A DNA stretch of 64,000 bases, taken from Leguminivora glycinivorella. Taxonomy: Eukaryota > Arthropoda > Insecta > Lepidoptera > Tortricidae. Below, piece by piece: positions 32,101 through 41,398 of this stretch. Under the pieces are notes generated by a model. That model was not told the DNA's origin and made no database searches. It saw only the letters and a list, made by a program, of their open reading frames with translations. Where the stretch lies: the NCBI RefSeq assembly GCF_023078275.1, contig NC_062982.1:5158501-5222500 (forward strand), in the 5' to 3' direction. Positions within the stretch are counted from its first letter, which is position 1. Every line of letters starts with the position of its first letter. Position numbers and translations under genes: made by a program.

Positions 32101-33366
32101 TTGCACAGAGTGCCCCTGTATGTTGACCGTGGCTAAAATTTGAATACTACACTGTAAACCACTAGATTGTTTATCTAAGCCAATTAAATTTACTATATTT
32201 TGCTGTCGTTTACCCGGAAAATTTTTAGCTACACTTTCTCTAATTAGAGAGCATTCAGCACCCGAATCAAAACAGAATGAATACTTCTCACCGTGACTTG
32301 TAGACAGTTGGTCTGACGCTTGCTTGACAGTGCAGATATTCACTCGGCGCTCCGCAACCGCTTCGCTTGAATTATTTTCTTTCTTCGTGCAGCGCGTTGA
32401 TATGTGTCCTTTTTCACCACAGGAGAAACACGTGAGCGAAGAAGGCTTCGTTGGAACATCCGCCGTAGTTTTCGATGTCGATGCTGAACTTGAGTCATTT
32501 TTAACACGGCAATCACTTGCCAAGTGGCCCGGCTTGTTGCAAATGTAGCACCTCCGTAATGAATCAACACGTGGACGTTTAGCCTCATTTTGTGCCAACT
32601 GTTTATCTTGTGTCGCAGGTCCTCTCTTACGATACGTATAAGCCATCAGTTCTTGTTGCATTTTCACTCTCGTATCGATTTCCGTAGTAAAAGCCAGTCT
32701 TTGTAGTCGTGGGTCAGTTTTAGATGTATGTGCTAAGGTTACAGCTATAGCTATCTGCTCATTTGATAAAGAACTCCACCTATTCATTAGCGTGCTTAAA
32801 AATCGATTAGCGTATGATGCTAAACATTCACCATCCTTTGGGTTCTCGTTGAGCAGCCTGTATAAAGTAGCAGCTGGTGTTTCGACGTAATCGAAGCGAG
32901 CAAGAAAAGAGTCTTTTATCTGAGGCCAAGTTATCCCAGCAAAACTATTCTGGGCCAGCCACGACGCTGCTGTGCCTTTTAGCGCTCGACTCAGGGCAAT
33001 AATTAGGTTGCTACTTGTCACCTCTTTTTCTTGTACGCACAAATCAACAGTAGCGCACCACGCCCGAGCATCGCTGTCTCGTGATTCAGGATTAAATTCA
33101 GGAAGTACTAGTTTAGTATCTCTAGTATTTGGTTCCTTAATGGTACGAATCAATTCCATCATTTGATTTTGTTGCATTTCAAATAACATTCTCCACATTT
33201 GATTGTCTGTATTATTCAAAATAACACCACTCTGACCTGTAGGGTTATCCTGCACCGTTTCTGGTAATCTCACTTCCGATGTCGGAGTATCGGGAGGCCG
33301 AACAGGTGTATTTGGAGGCGTGTTCGACATATTGATGTAGTGTGGGCGCGCACGTGCAGGATTCAC
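29116..33366 (-). CDS. gag-pol: Gypsy gag-pol polyprotein
   Basis: A 1416-residue frame with no stop or shift. Residues 1-265 form gag, with a capsid-like region (DARAWCATVDLC … SFLARFDYVETP). Two zinc knuckles follow: CYICNKPGHLASDC near 274 and CFSCGEKGHISTRC near 312. The protease motif is FDSGAECSLI near 365. Reverse transcriptase has LDMASGYHQIPV and the catalytic YLDD near 678. RNase H has TDASAEGYGA near 825. Integrase has an HHCC zinc region (H…H…CITC, about 1030-1080), then D in VHMDATGK (1100), D in VIADQGRCF (1159) and E in NGQVERV (1193), so the triad is complete. The last part is the usual basic Gypsy tail (KLEPKFKGPFRVVELL). Gag and pol are fused in one frame. A second Met lies 12 residues in (MSNTPPNTP), and either could start translation. 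Confidence 0.95.
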   Translation of the reverse strand: MNPARARPHYINMSNTPPNTPVRPPDTPTSEVRLPETVQDNPTGQSGVILNNTDNQMWRMLFEMQQNQMMELIRTIKEPNTRDTKLVLPEFNPESRDSDARAWCATVDLCVQEKEVTSSNLIIALSRALKGTAASWLAQNSFAGITWPQIKDSFLARFDYVETPAATLYRLLNENPKDGECLASYANRFLSTLMNRWSSLSNEQIAIAVTLAHTSKTDPRLQRLAFTTEIDTRVKMQQELMAYTYRKRGPATQDKQLAQNEAKRPRVDSLRRCYICNKPGHLASDCRVKNDSSSASTSKTTADVPTKPSSLTCFSCGEKGHISTRCTKKENNSSEAVAERRVNICTVKQASDQLSTSHGEKYSFCFDSGAECSLIRESVAKNFPGKRQQNIVNLIGLDKQSSGLQCSIQILATVNIQGHSVQLLLYTVPDDCIPQPIQVGRDILTLGYAVEITESKLVFKKVKTVAVCEVGSKVKDFQNINTDIPSDFRGQLLTLLEENSDHFVEGTPTGRVSTGQLEIKLADPNRTVQRRPYRLSTDERELVRNKVKDLLEAGIIQESCSPFSSPILLVKKKDGSDRLCVDYRELNNNTVPDRYPLPIISDQIQRLVGANFFTSLDMASGYHQIPVHRDSIERTSFVTPDGQYEYLTMPFGLRNAPAVYQRAINKALGHLGETFAVVYLDDVIIPSRTVEEGLDRLRQVLGALSSAGFSLNLKKCAFLKTEVEYLGYHVSAGEIRPNPRKIKALTELAPPETVSQLRQFIGLASYFRQFIPGFSQKTAPLYRLTSGKGKVVWTPEFEKIRQDIVTILTDKPVLTIFDPNQPIELHTDASAEGYGAILMQPVDGKLRVIEYYSRRTSSAESRYHSYELETLAVVNGIKHFRHYLHGRRFKVVTDCNAVKASKSKIDLTPRVHRWWCFLQTFEFDIEYRQGKNMSHVDFLSRNPLPVSTQKTPKVEQKRINLTEISDSWLQAEQQKDDEIRSLIAKFNSNELNDDLAKTYEIRRGVLHRKIERNNRSAWLPVVPRQFQWAVINHVHENIMHLGWEKTLEKAFCHYWFPNMNKYVRKFVDNCITCRVSKSHSGKVQAELHPIPKVTTPWHTVHMDATGKLSGKRDTKEYVFVTIDAFTKYVLLHHSLNIDAKSAIKALQAGISLFGAPTRVIADQGRCFAGKEFKDLCATHNVNLHLIATGSSRANGQVERVMSTLKNMLTAVETGNHRSWQAALPEIQLAINCTFNRTTRASPLELLIGKVARPLQLMTLDTNDIEIDLDTIREQAVRAINTNASIEKDRFDKGKAKVKNFGVDDYVLIENHERNKTKLEPKFKGPFRVVELLDGDRYLLKALNSNRTYKYAHDRLRRMPDCYVPLELNSALETTESSIESGCPNGAGEYRQMFLLFCLYVVLCGLSNLVDDGLGEN

Positions 33367-33534
33367 GAAATAACACTCAAACTATACTTTTAAATCACTG
33401 TGTTTACTATTAGGATTAATTAACATCAAAAATATTCACCGATTACAAAAATAACTCGCGATTATAAATCAAAGGCAAGAGCTAATGGTTTTGTAAGCGA
33501 CCATCTCGTGCGGGGCGCTGTCAGTTCATTGAAC
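33367..33534 (-). other. 5' leader of Gypsy element
   Basis: Spacer between 5' LTR and gag start. No TGG-starting primer site touches the LTR; the sequence there reads GTTCAATGAACTGACAGCGC on the element strand, so priming is unclear. Confidence 0.6.
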
Positions 33535-33690
33535 GAATGAATGACGTCCCGCGCCGCCATGACACTTACAACTCCATTCGGGATTACCCGCTCTTAAAAT
33601 AAATCAAATGTCATGAGTAAATCACAACTACCCGACAATTTCACTATTTAAAAAAATAATCGAACAAAGTAAATAAACCGCGCGCCGTTA
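33535..33690 (-). repeat. 5' LTR of the Gypsy element
   Basis: Same 156 bp as 28373-28528, followed by the TATTT duplication. Confidence 0.92.
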
Positions 33691-33699
33691 TATTTAATG

Positions 33700-33830
33700 A
33701 TATAGATTGTTTTATAAGAGAGTAGAGACTGCACGGTCCCACAGTCAAACCGTGGAAACTGTTTTGTGGGACACTGTACTTGTATAAGCTGTATACACTT
33801 AAGTTAATAAATAAATAAATTAAAAAAATA
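33700..33830 (+). repeat. retroposon 3' end with A-rich tail
   Basis: 'gcacggtcccacagtcaaac' … 'tgtgggacactgtacttgta' … 'aagttaataaataaataaat'. The hairpin-forming 3' region and AATA tail are typical of lepidopteran LINE 3' ends. Confidence 0.6.
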
Positions 33831-34373
33831 ATAAATAAGGTAGATTTGGCACGTTTTAGGTGGGTACCTTATCTTATCGTCATAATTTTGACATAAGTTT
33901 GACGTTTTAAATAATCCTCGCTCAGTCTGTGTGGTCTCAACATCGTAGTTATCCTTGCTTGTTATGATGATAATGATTTAGGAACTATAGTTACCGGTCT
34001 ACTAAGTTATCTAAAGTAAAATCCATAATCCTACGGACCAAATTGACAAGTAAGTGTGAACGAATGTTGCCACAGTTTGGCCAGTGTCGTCTTATCGATA
34101 TTAAAATTATTATTACATCGTAGATTTAAGGTGCACCCAGACGGGACAATGAAATTGGCAATTTGATCGGCTAATCAATATACCATTTTTTTCTGTGATT
34201 TCGACAGATCAAAAGGTCTGTAGACCACTAATAAGAGATATTTTTTTTTATTTCGAAGCAGCAATAATATTATTCGAAAATTATACAGATATTTATGATA
34301 TACTTGCCATAGCGTGACAAATAATTTATTATTGTCGGACATGGTATTTTATTTTTTACCTACAGGCTCGGAC
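33831..34373. other. no feature recognised
   Basis: AT-rich; nothing supported. Confidence 0.45.
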
Positions 34374-34465
34374 ATTAACAATAAAATAAATGTACAGGTG
34401 TGACAGTGACGCGAACTGCATTAACAATAAAATAAATGTAAAGGTGTGACAGTGACGCGAACTAT
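34374..34465 (+). repeat. tandem duplication, about 61-bp period
   Basis: 'ttaacaataaaataaatgta' and 'aggtgtgacagtgacgcgaa' each occur twice, about 61 bp apart, nearly identical. Confidence 0.85.
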
Positions 34466-34667
34466 AAACACGATAAAATGTATTTTTTCCACCCCATCCA
34501 GAAAATTCAAGACACCGGCTACTTTCTCCTTTTCCTTAACCCATACATCGATACCAACTTCATTATGCATAGCAATCGATCCTTCCATACATCGACTCCA
34601 AAACGACTTAAAAACCATCCCCTTCACTCCACTTACGACCTCTTTCTTCTATCAACCCTTTACTGTA

Positions 34668-34805
34668 GGTAACTTTGGGAATGTCTTATACGTGTGGATA
34701 CTTAATGGCGGATAAGACGTTTCGAAAGTAACAATGCAAGCTAACTTTGGAAATGTCGTATGCGGATGGGTAATTATTGGCGCTTAAGACGTTTTGAAAG
34801 TGATA
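34668..34805 (+). repeat. diverged tandem duplication, about 70-bp period
   Basis: 'taactttgggaatgtcttat … aagacgtttcgaaagt' is followed by 'taactttggaaatgtcgtat … aagacgttttgaaagt'. The two units differ at many bases, so the duplication is old. Confidence 0.75.
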
Positions 34806-35283
34806 GTTCCACAATGCACTTGTAAAGGTAATGGAAACAGCTATAATGGGCGATTGTTTCGAATACGAACGGAGTAAAAGGGCTTACAAATATGCTGGGA
34901 GTAATGAGCAATTTGTTAGGGCGGACATGTACGGACTTTTATGTAAGTACGAAGTTTGTGGAGCCTATGAAAAAGGAAGGGGAAAAAAAAGGAAGGAATA
35001 GAAAAAAAAAGTGTGGCGATCTTTGCACCTTAAGTATAAACGTTAGATAAAATAAAACGTCATTCGAAAATTTAAAAAAAAAAAACTAAAGTGATTATTT
35101 CAGTCATTTTTTATAGAATTTTACAAACAAAACTCAATCTATTATTATTTAGATTCTAATTGAGTTAGGTCTAATTGAGATCATGCATTACATACAGCAT
35201 TATTTTAACTTTTGATTAGCAGAAACGTATGCAATCAAGTCCCATTGACCTAAGTGGTGGAAAATTTCCCTGGCTTGGTTAAA
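34806..35283. other. no feature except a purine-rich tract
   Basis: A G/A-only tract near 34972-35015 ('aaggaaggggaaaaaaaagg'). Otherwise nothing recognised. Confidence 0.5.
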
Positions 35284-35460
35284 GTCTTGATGGCTCAGCC
35301 GGCAGAGCGCTGGAGCATCGATCCAAAGGTCGTGCGTTCAAGTCTCAGCTAAGGCAGACATTTTCCAGTTACCACATCTAATAGGGATAACGACTACATA
35401 AAAAATGGCATTGTGTTAAATCCGTCAGTTAGATCGTCCAAAAATACTGAACACATATTT
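35284..35460 (+). mobile_element. tRNA-derived SINE, second type (tRNA-Lys-like head)
   Basis: 'tggctcagccggcagagcgc' gives a perfect box A (TGGCTCAGCCGG), and 'cgttcaagtctcagc' gives a box B variant, about 45 bases apart. The head resembles tRNA-Lys in its first part. An A-rich body follows. Boundaries on the 3' side are uncertain. Confidence 0.65.
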
Positions 35461-35640
35461 TCGCTGTTTCTAATTATTGAAAAAATACAAAGATATAGAG
35501 CATCAAAGTTCCGGAGTGGGGGCTTGTGACGTCACTTCTAAGTAAAAATTGTACCTAGGCGTGACGTCACGCGAAATTTCAACGCATTGTACCGTCGTCA
35601 TTTTTCGTTTACGAGAAAAAATAAAAAATACGTGTCTAAA
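35461..35640. repeat. dispersed repeat with TGACGTCA motifs
   Basis: 'catcaaagttccggagtggg' and 'ggcttgtgacgtcacttcta' … 'taggcgtgacgtcacgcgaa'. I recognise the phrase as a common lepidopteran repeat. It carries two GTGACGTCAC palindromes. Confidence 0.6.
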
Positions 35641-35849
35641 ATTGTTTGATAATCTAACTGACGGACTAATTAGTTTTTTTTAGTCGTCTCGCCTATTCAA
35701 ACTCACAGTCAGCACTACAACGCAGGCTCATCGACATGTGCCTTTTGCCCATTTTCAATTGAAACTGCAAATCGAGAGAATATCTTGGGTTCTCGAAAAT
35801 CCGAATTCGAAAATAGGCTAACTCATGGCCACATATAAGCTGAAGCAAA

Positions 35850-36060
35850 AACGTGGCCTATGACGGAGCGAGCTCGCCCAGAAGGCGCCTGTTCACCCTT
35901 GATTTGAAGGCTGGTTGATGGGTTATATGAGCTGGAAAATTTTGGCGCCGGCAAGGAGTTCCACTCCTTGACAGTGAGCATAAGAAAAGAAGAAGCAAAG
36001 TGCTTCGTGCGAATTGAAGGTTAATAATATCTAGCAAGTTACGATTGAAACCGGTCGTGC
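35850..36060 (+). repeat. non-LTR retrotransposon fragment
   Basis: Shares 'gctcgcccagaaggcgcctg' with 14690-14790 and continues with 'ggagttccactccttgacag' and 'gtgcttcgtgcgaattgaag', as in full copies of this lepidopteran element. The reading frame is broken. Confidence 0.65.
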
Positions 36061-36079
36061 TTTTAAAAGTCCGATGATA

Positions 36080-36316
36080 TAACCTAACCACAAAATTAAA
36101 ATTTTGAAAAAACCCTCGACCGCGACATAGTAGACCGATTTTCATGAAACGTGGCTAAGAACACTCCTGACTATCTCAGTTTTCAGACAAAAAAAATAAA
36201 TCTAAATCGGTTCCCATGTGCATAATACCGCAGATAGACACACATACAAACAGACAGACAGACAGACACGTCAAACTTTTATAACACCCCGTCGTTTTTG
36301 CGTCGGGGGTTAAAAA
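36080..36316 (-). repeat. dispersed repeat family P, copy 1
   Basis: From 'accacaaaattaaaattttg' through 'ccgattttcatgaaacgtgg' and a (CAGA)n tract to 'cgtcgtttttgcgtcggggg'. The copy at 42823-43068 matches throughout, and 36965-37290 is an inverted copy. Confidence 0.8.
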
Positions 36317-36599
36317 TGGGGACGGTGGAATATGCTTGTCTATGTAGCTCTTGAGATGTGGAATGACTTGGATATGTTCCAAGTTCCATTTACAATAATT
36401 AGCAATTAAAAAAGGTACATTTGGTCAGCGGAAATTACAAACGAAACGCTCGCGTGACTCACATAATTGATGTCACAATGTAGTTTCAATTTACCATCTT
36501 ATTTCTGTGTTTTTTTTTTTAGTTCTAAAGGAGACCAAAGGAACCGCTTTTCAAAGAAACATCGGCCGTTCAGTAAACTTAAAATATCAATAGTTGTCA

Positions 36600-36862
36600 A
36601 TTTGAATTCAGGATGTAGTAGGATGGTAAAGGCAGTCCCATCTGTCCCAGTCAGGCAGAGTGATGGCAGATAGACTAAAATGTTAACAGAATGGTGGCCG
36701 CTTACAGATGTAAGAAGCGCTTGGCATCCGTTAGCTCGTTGGGTGGACGACATCCGGAAAATTGCGGGTCACAACTGGATGAGACTAGCCCAGGACCGGG
36801 ACAAGTGGCGTACTAGAATGCCTATGCTCAGCAGTGGGCGATAAAGGGCTGATATGATGATG
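36600..36862 (+). pseudogene. RTE-type LINE reverse transcriptase C-terminus, relic
   Basis: Translates PLARWVDDIRKIAGHNWMRL then AQDRDKWRTRMPMLSSGR and a stop, followed by 'gctgatatgatgatgatg'. The W-DD-I..IAG..W…AQDR..WR pattern is the conserved end of RTE-like polymerases, and the ATG repeat is their usual tail. Confidence 0.8.
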
Positions 36863-36949
36863 ATGAAAGGCAGTCCCTCATGACATTTCCGTCGTGAGAT
36901 GAAGGTACGCAAGTTAGTTTCACAGTGGTAAACCAATTATACGAAACAA

Positions 36950-37290
36950 ATTTGAGCGTTGACGAGTCTGTGTGTCTGTCTGTGTCCTCGTCGCTTCCAA
37001 ACGGACGAACCGATTTAGATTTACAATACAATACAATACAAATCCACTTTATTCCACAACCTCAGAAATTTACATAGGAACACACACATTACAATAAATT
37101 TTATTACAGAGGTAAACAACAGGCGGCCTTATCGCTAAAGAGCGATCTCTTCCAGGCAACCTAGTTTTAGATTTAGTTTGTTTTTATTTAAAAGCTGAAT
37201 TAGTCAGGAGTGTTCTCAGCCATGTTTGATGGGAATCGGTCCATAATGTCGGGGGATTTTCCGAAATTAAAATTTTGTGGTTAAATACGT
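36950..37290 (+). repeat. dispersed repeat family P, copy 3, interrupted
   Basis: Inverted copy of the family seen at 36080-36316: 'aaacggacgaaccgattta' … 'aaagctgaattagtcaggag' … 'aaattaaaattttgtggtta'. It is split by an insertion at 37024-37165. Confidence 0.78.
37024..37165 (-). mobile_element. 5'-truncated LINE 3' end nested in repeat P
   Basis: A 142-bp insert with exact 10-bp duplications TTTAGATTTA at 37014-37023 and 37166-37175. On the minus strand it reads 'tgcctggaagagatcgctct' … 'gtggaataaagtggatttgt' and ends in (ATTGT)n. That is a polyadenylated 3' end of a lepidopteran non-LTR element. Confidence 0.88.
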
Positions 37291-37961
37291 TATAATAATC
37301 CTGTCTCCTTACATTATATTAGGTAAAACTTTTGCGTATACCACTACCAATGTTTCATAAGGTTTTTGCGCTGACTGTACATATATTAACGCTTTATTAC
37401 GAAAGACAAACCAATGGAGATATTTCGATACCTTACACACCTTTCACATCTGACTTCACAAGTTTTCTCTTAATAGAAATAATAAATAGCCGAGCCACCG
37501 CTATCACACACAATCATTAATTGATTTTTCGTGTTCATGATATGAAAGTTACTTAAAGTGTCATTTGGCAATCGTTATTTAATATATTCGAATGATTATT
37601 ATTGCCATTTATATTATTTTTTTATTTCATTGAAATGTATGTGTATATTTATAATGTACTAAATATAATGTAACTGTACTTTCTTTTAATTATTTAGGGC
37701 CTGTTTACACATTGATTAGTGTTCTCAGTATAATGCTCATAGTAATTATTTATATAACGTTATATTGACATTGTGTGACACGGACAACTGTTATCAAAAC
37801 TTTCTTACTCAGTTCCTAAGTTGCAGGGTATTGTTTTTATGCCCCTGTTGCTGTGACGTAACAATGATTAAGTCTAATAATAGTACATTGTGCAACAAGG
37901 GGAGGAAGTTGAATATTACTAACGAGAGTAAGTTAAATCGCGACGGCTTGCAGTGACAATG
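37291..37961. other. no gene recognised
   Basis: AT-rich; short frames (37332-37520, 37765-37956) without recognisable domains. Confidence 0.45.
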
Positions 37962-38122
37962 TTTTTTATCACACTCGCAATGTAAAAAAATATGTAAATA
38001 GATGTAAAAAAGTTAAGTACGGTACAAGAAATTTCATTATTCCCTTGGGAGAACGATTTTTCTGTAACTCACGCTCCGCCTGCGTGCAATAGCACATTTA
38101 AAGTGCGGGTGTGATGAAAAAT
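37962..38122. mobile_element. inverted-repeat MITE (~161 bp)
   Basis: Ends 'tttttatcacactcgca' and 'tgcgggtgtgatgaaaaa' are inverted with one or two mismatches. Inner sequence is A/T-rich with a GC-richer middle ('cacgctccgcctgcgtgcaa'). Confidence 0.6.
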
Positions 38123-38272
38123 TTCATATACCTACATACATTTGAAAAGGTGCTTACTTGGCTGGCGTGATAACCCAAACTGAGTTTTGGCCTCCAATAC
38201 AAGAGGACGCCATTTTGATCGGCCGGTTTTGCGAAAAGTACCCTTACTACCTTAGTTCTTAGTAAAAATTAC

Positions 38273-38614
38273 TTTTTCTCAAACATGCAATGAAATATTG
38301 TCTTTACGTTCCTTAAAATGGGCTGGGAAGTATCGCTTTTTGGGCGCAACAACTCGAGAGGACTGTAAAGGGATTTCATATTATTTTTCAGGCCTAGGCC
38401 TGCAAAGTAACTTTTTTTTATAAAATATTGTCCTTTAGAGCATTTTTATTTTATTTCATTGTATGTTTGAGAAAAGCACTATACATGCCTCGGCGTGAAA
38501 ACGGATTCCCGGCCTCGTATCCCTATCCGGCCTCGCTCGCACGCTCGCTCGGCCGTATATACCCACTTGGCCGGAAATCCTCATTTTCCCGGCCTCTGAT
38601 GTAATGTACTATTA
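38273..38614 (+). repeat. dispersed repeat family Y, copy 1
   Basis: About 340 bp shared almost base for base with 63622-63945. The first 205 bp form their own fold-back: 'ttctcaaacatgcaatgaaa' faces 'atttcattgtatgtttgaga'. The second part is the GC-rich 'cggcctcgctcgcacgctcg' block. Copy 1 has about 18 bp ('gtatccctatccggcctc') that copy 2 lacks. Confidence 0.85.
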
Positions 38615-39034
38615 AATAGAACCATAGGTAATAAAGAAGCAAAATATTAATCAGCGTGAAGTCACATTTATCTGATGCCATTTAGATGTGACTTCACCCT
38701 CAAACGTTTTGGAAGATACTTATTTTCTTTTGCACGTTCTAAATTAAACTATGAACGCTTAGCCTTTTGCCCATCTGACTAAAATCTGTTGTTTTTTCTA
38801 AAACCTCAGGTTATCTCAAACTTAACCCTAAAATTAACCTTCAACCTTCAATAATCCCAATCAGAAAATAGTTAGGAAATAAATGGAATAAATTATAGAT
38901 AAGCATGAGCGATGCGTTCCCGCCTCCATCGGTCACGCCGATAACGTATCGCCGCTGTATGACAAATTGTTTGACGAATCTACTGTGTGCTTCTTCTAAT
39001 TATTAACCCTTGGATGCGCGCCTGAAACCGGGCG
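38615..39034. other. no feature recognised
   Basis: Nothing supported. Confidence 0.45.
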
Positions 39035-39190
39035 CTTGTCTAATCATCATCATCATCATCATCATCATCACATCAGCCGAAAGACGTCCACTGCTGGACA
39101 TAGGCCTCCCCCAAAGATTGCCACAATGACCTGTCCTGCGCCACCCGCATCCAGCGGACTCCTGCGACCTTCACCAGGCCTGCGACCTTC
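39035..39190 (-). repeat. LINE 3' end with (CAT)n tail
   Basis: 'atcatcatcatcatcatcat' then 'gacgtccactgctggacata', 'ggcctcccccaaagattgcc' and 'cagcggactcctgcgacctt'. This is the C-terminal coding end and tail of a lepidopteran RTE-like LINE read on the minus strand. A related tail is at 54525-54570. Confidence 0.78.
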
Positions 39191-39204
39191 TTGTCTAATA
39201 CAAT

Positions 39205-39463
39205 GATATAAATAAATAAATATTGGGGACACCTTACACAGATCAACCTAGCCCCAAACTAAGCAAAGCTTGTCCTATGGGTGCTTAGCGACGATATACA
39301 TACTTATATAGATAAATACATACCTATATACATAGAAAACATCCATGACTCAGGAACAAATATCTATGCTCATCACACAAATAAATGCCCTTACCGGGAT
39401 TCGAACCCGGGACCGCGGCTTAGCAGGCAGGGTCACTACCAACTACGCAAGACCGGTCGTCTA
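39205..39463 (-). mobile_element. tRNA-derived SINE, family S1, copy B
   Basis: Same arrangement as copy A: AATA tail, 'tattggggacaccttacaca', 'catccatgactcaggaacaa', box B 'ggattcgaacccgggac', head 'gaccggtcgtc'. The box A region is mutated ('actacgcaagacc'). Confidence 0.88.
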
Positions 39464-40294
39464 AAGTTACAATATACAATGGAAATAGTACATTACGATA
39501 CAAGGGCGGGAAAAAAGAAGTTAGAAACGAGTGGCGATAAATTGACACGAGTTATTAATTTCCTTTTCGCACGCGCGTCGTACGGCGTTTTGCGGTACAG
39601 ATGGCCCTCTGAAGTGACGACCTGACAAGAAATGAATCACTTTGCGCACTAGCACATCTCGGACACTGGCGATCAAATCTGTGAAAAAGACGCGTTCCTA
39701 GCACACATTCTATGGTCGTGTAGGTGAACGCGTACCATGCTTGTATGAGTGAGATATGACAGGTCGACAGCGGGGAGCGGGAGTGGCCATACTGTACGAA
39801 AGTACTCTTTATTATACTGTGGCACTAGTGTGGACAAAGAGCATTCTTCATCATAACGTTCGCGTTCTTTACAAAGTTCGGAGTAAAATCGAATTAAACC
39901 GGTTTTAACCGGTAAAAAATAAACCGGTTCCGAGCCTTGCCTGCTGCACGCCTCACCTAACGCTCTGCTCCGAGCGTCCGCTAATACCTCTTCCACACAC
40001 TCGACGAGCGGCGTGGGGTAGCGAGGGAAGTAGGCAGAGGCATAGTGTGGTTGCGCTACTCGTCATGCTTCTCGTCATGTCCACCGCTCCCTATTTTGTC
40101 GGTTTTTTGGCGCGAGTCAAAGGGCCGGCAACAACCTAGTGCGATTAATCGCGCGAGTAGGGCAGTGTGTGGCCGGAGAGGGCAACATCGCGGCAGCGTG
40201 AGGAGCAGCGAGAGGGGCATAGTGTAGAAGAGGTAGATGACTACGATACGCCAAGGAGTCATCGGCTAGGCATTTTGTCTACGCAGTCAGTCAG
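39464..40294. other. no gene recognised; GC-richer patch
   Basis: Includes 'aaccggttttaaccggt' near 39898 and two related GC-rich segments around 39990 and 40170. Open frames (39673-39996 minus, 40056-40262 minus) look like chance frames in this composition. Possibly a decayed repeat. Confidence 0.45.
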
Positions 40295-40545
40295 ATATAT
40301 AGTAAACTCGCACAGCTACACAATCTTTAAATCAAAACTTAAGAATTGGCTAATCGAGCAGGCCTTCTATGACCATAAGGAATTCTATAACCAGGTAATG
40401 GAACCTTCTGCACTTTGCAGGTGTTAATTATATATTGTTAATTTTGATTTATGTTTCCTATTAGATATAGGGAATAATTATGTAATGTAAATGACCTGTA
40501 ATTTTATTATTAATAAATTGATTATGATTATAAATATATAATTTT
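40295..40545 (+). pseudogene. non-LTR retrotransposon 3' end, relic
   Basis: Translates FKSKLKNWLIEQAFYDHKEF before a stop near 40425, a pattern seen at the C-terminus of insect non-LTR polymerases (…FK..LK.WLLE.AFY…). A 3' UTR with 'attattaataaattgattat' tail follows. Confidence 0.6.
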
Positions 40546-41079
40546 ATAGCGTTTGAAGTTACATTGGTTATGAAGACTAGTTACATCTGTAATCTTATTT
40601 CTATTTTATGTTAGCTTACGTCACATTTGCGAGTTCATATGTATGAGCAGGTCGTTTACCTACATAGCACTGTAATGTGTCCATAAATTTTGGAGTCTAT
40701 GACTCGTTCTAAGGTATAGTATATGGGTAAGGTGTCTGCTGGCATCTAAAATAGAGTTCAATATAAAAAAAAATTATGTATCAAATCAAACACGCCAGGG
40801 GATCGATTTTTAGGGTTCCGTACCAAAAAGGTACAAACAGGAACCCTTATGGTGCGACTCTGTCCGTCTGTCTGTCTGTCTGTCACATTCCTAAATATCT
40901 CGTAAATCGGCATTGTAAACAAACAATGGAAGTATTTTTTTTAATGCAAAACGACTGTCTGTCACATTCCGAAATATCTCGAGAACTACTAATGCTATCA
41001 ACTTGAAATTTGGAATACTTGTGAACATTGTAAACCTCTACAAATAGAAAGTATAATTTTTTTTAATTTATGAATTTTA

Positions 41080-41398
41080 CAACTAGAGAACAAATCAAAT
41101 TATTTTATTGAATATTTTTCGATTTGTTCTTTTTTCAAGTAGTCACACTACTATATATAAATTATACATTTAAATAGATAGCAAGCACTAATTGCTCGCC
41201 CTTAGAGTTGGTCAAAGGCGCCTAGCCTTATCAGAGATAACATACACTAGAGAAATTTCGTCGGGTACCACGGCGGGCGGGTGGTCTAGTGGTGAGGACG
41301 TTAGCCGCGTAAGCTGAAGACCCGGGTTCGATTCCCGGCTCGGCCACCAGTGGGCCCTGTCGTTTTTTCTTTCGTGTATGATATCTATTTAAATGTAT
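41080..41398. mobile_element. insert with 15-bp direct repeats and tRNA-tipped inverted repeat
   Basis: AATTTATGAATTTTA at 41065-41079 and 41399-41413 looks like a target duplication. A perfect 24-bp inverted repeat lies at 41157-41180 and 41382-41405 (so it overlaps the right duplication). A second, weaker inverted pair ('gataacatacac' 41235-41246; 'gtgtatgatatc' 41374-41385) follows inside. At the tip is a tRNA-like sequence (41275-41349). I know no named family with this design. Confidence 0.6.
41275..41349 (+). tRNA. tRNA-like sequence with encoded CCA (tRNA pseudogene or SINE head)
   Basis: A near-complete cloverleaf. Acceptor GGGCGGG pairs with CTCGGCC (one G-G mismatch, one G-U). D-arm GTCT/GGAC, anticodon stem TTAGC/GCTGA, T-arm CCGGG/CCCGG all pair. 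Box A is TGGTCTAGTGG and box B GGTTCGATTCC, both perfect. The 3' end reads A-CCA, normally added after transcription. TTTTTT at 41363-41368 could end Pol III transcription. The anticodon loop CGCGTAA would place CGT (Thr) as anticodon but has G in place of the nearly universal U33, so a working tRNA is unlikely. Confidence 0.6.

Larger units (their letters stand above)
28373..33690 (-). mobile_element. Ty3/Gypsy LTR retrotransposon, complete and apparently intact
   Basis: A 5.3-kb element bounded by 156-bp LTRs (28373-28528 and 33535-33690) that read as identical, with target duplication TATTT on each side (28368-28372 and 33691-33695). One uninterrupted gag-pol frame runs on the minus strand. 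There is no envelope frame. A 19-bp minisatellite sits between pol and the 3' LTR. Very short LTRs are known from mag-like Gypsy elements of Bombyx, but I cannot assign the clade. Identical LTRs and an open frame make this a candidate for a currently active element. Confidence 0.93.

Noticed and set aside
41275..41349. Functional tRNA-Thr(CGT) gene.
   Set aside because: U33 is replaced by G, one acceptor mismatch is present, CCA is genomic and it lies inside a repeat insertion; kept only as tRNA-like.
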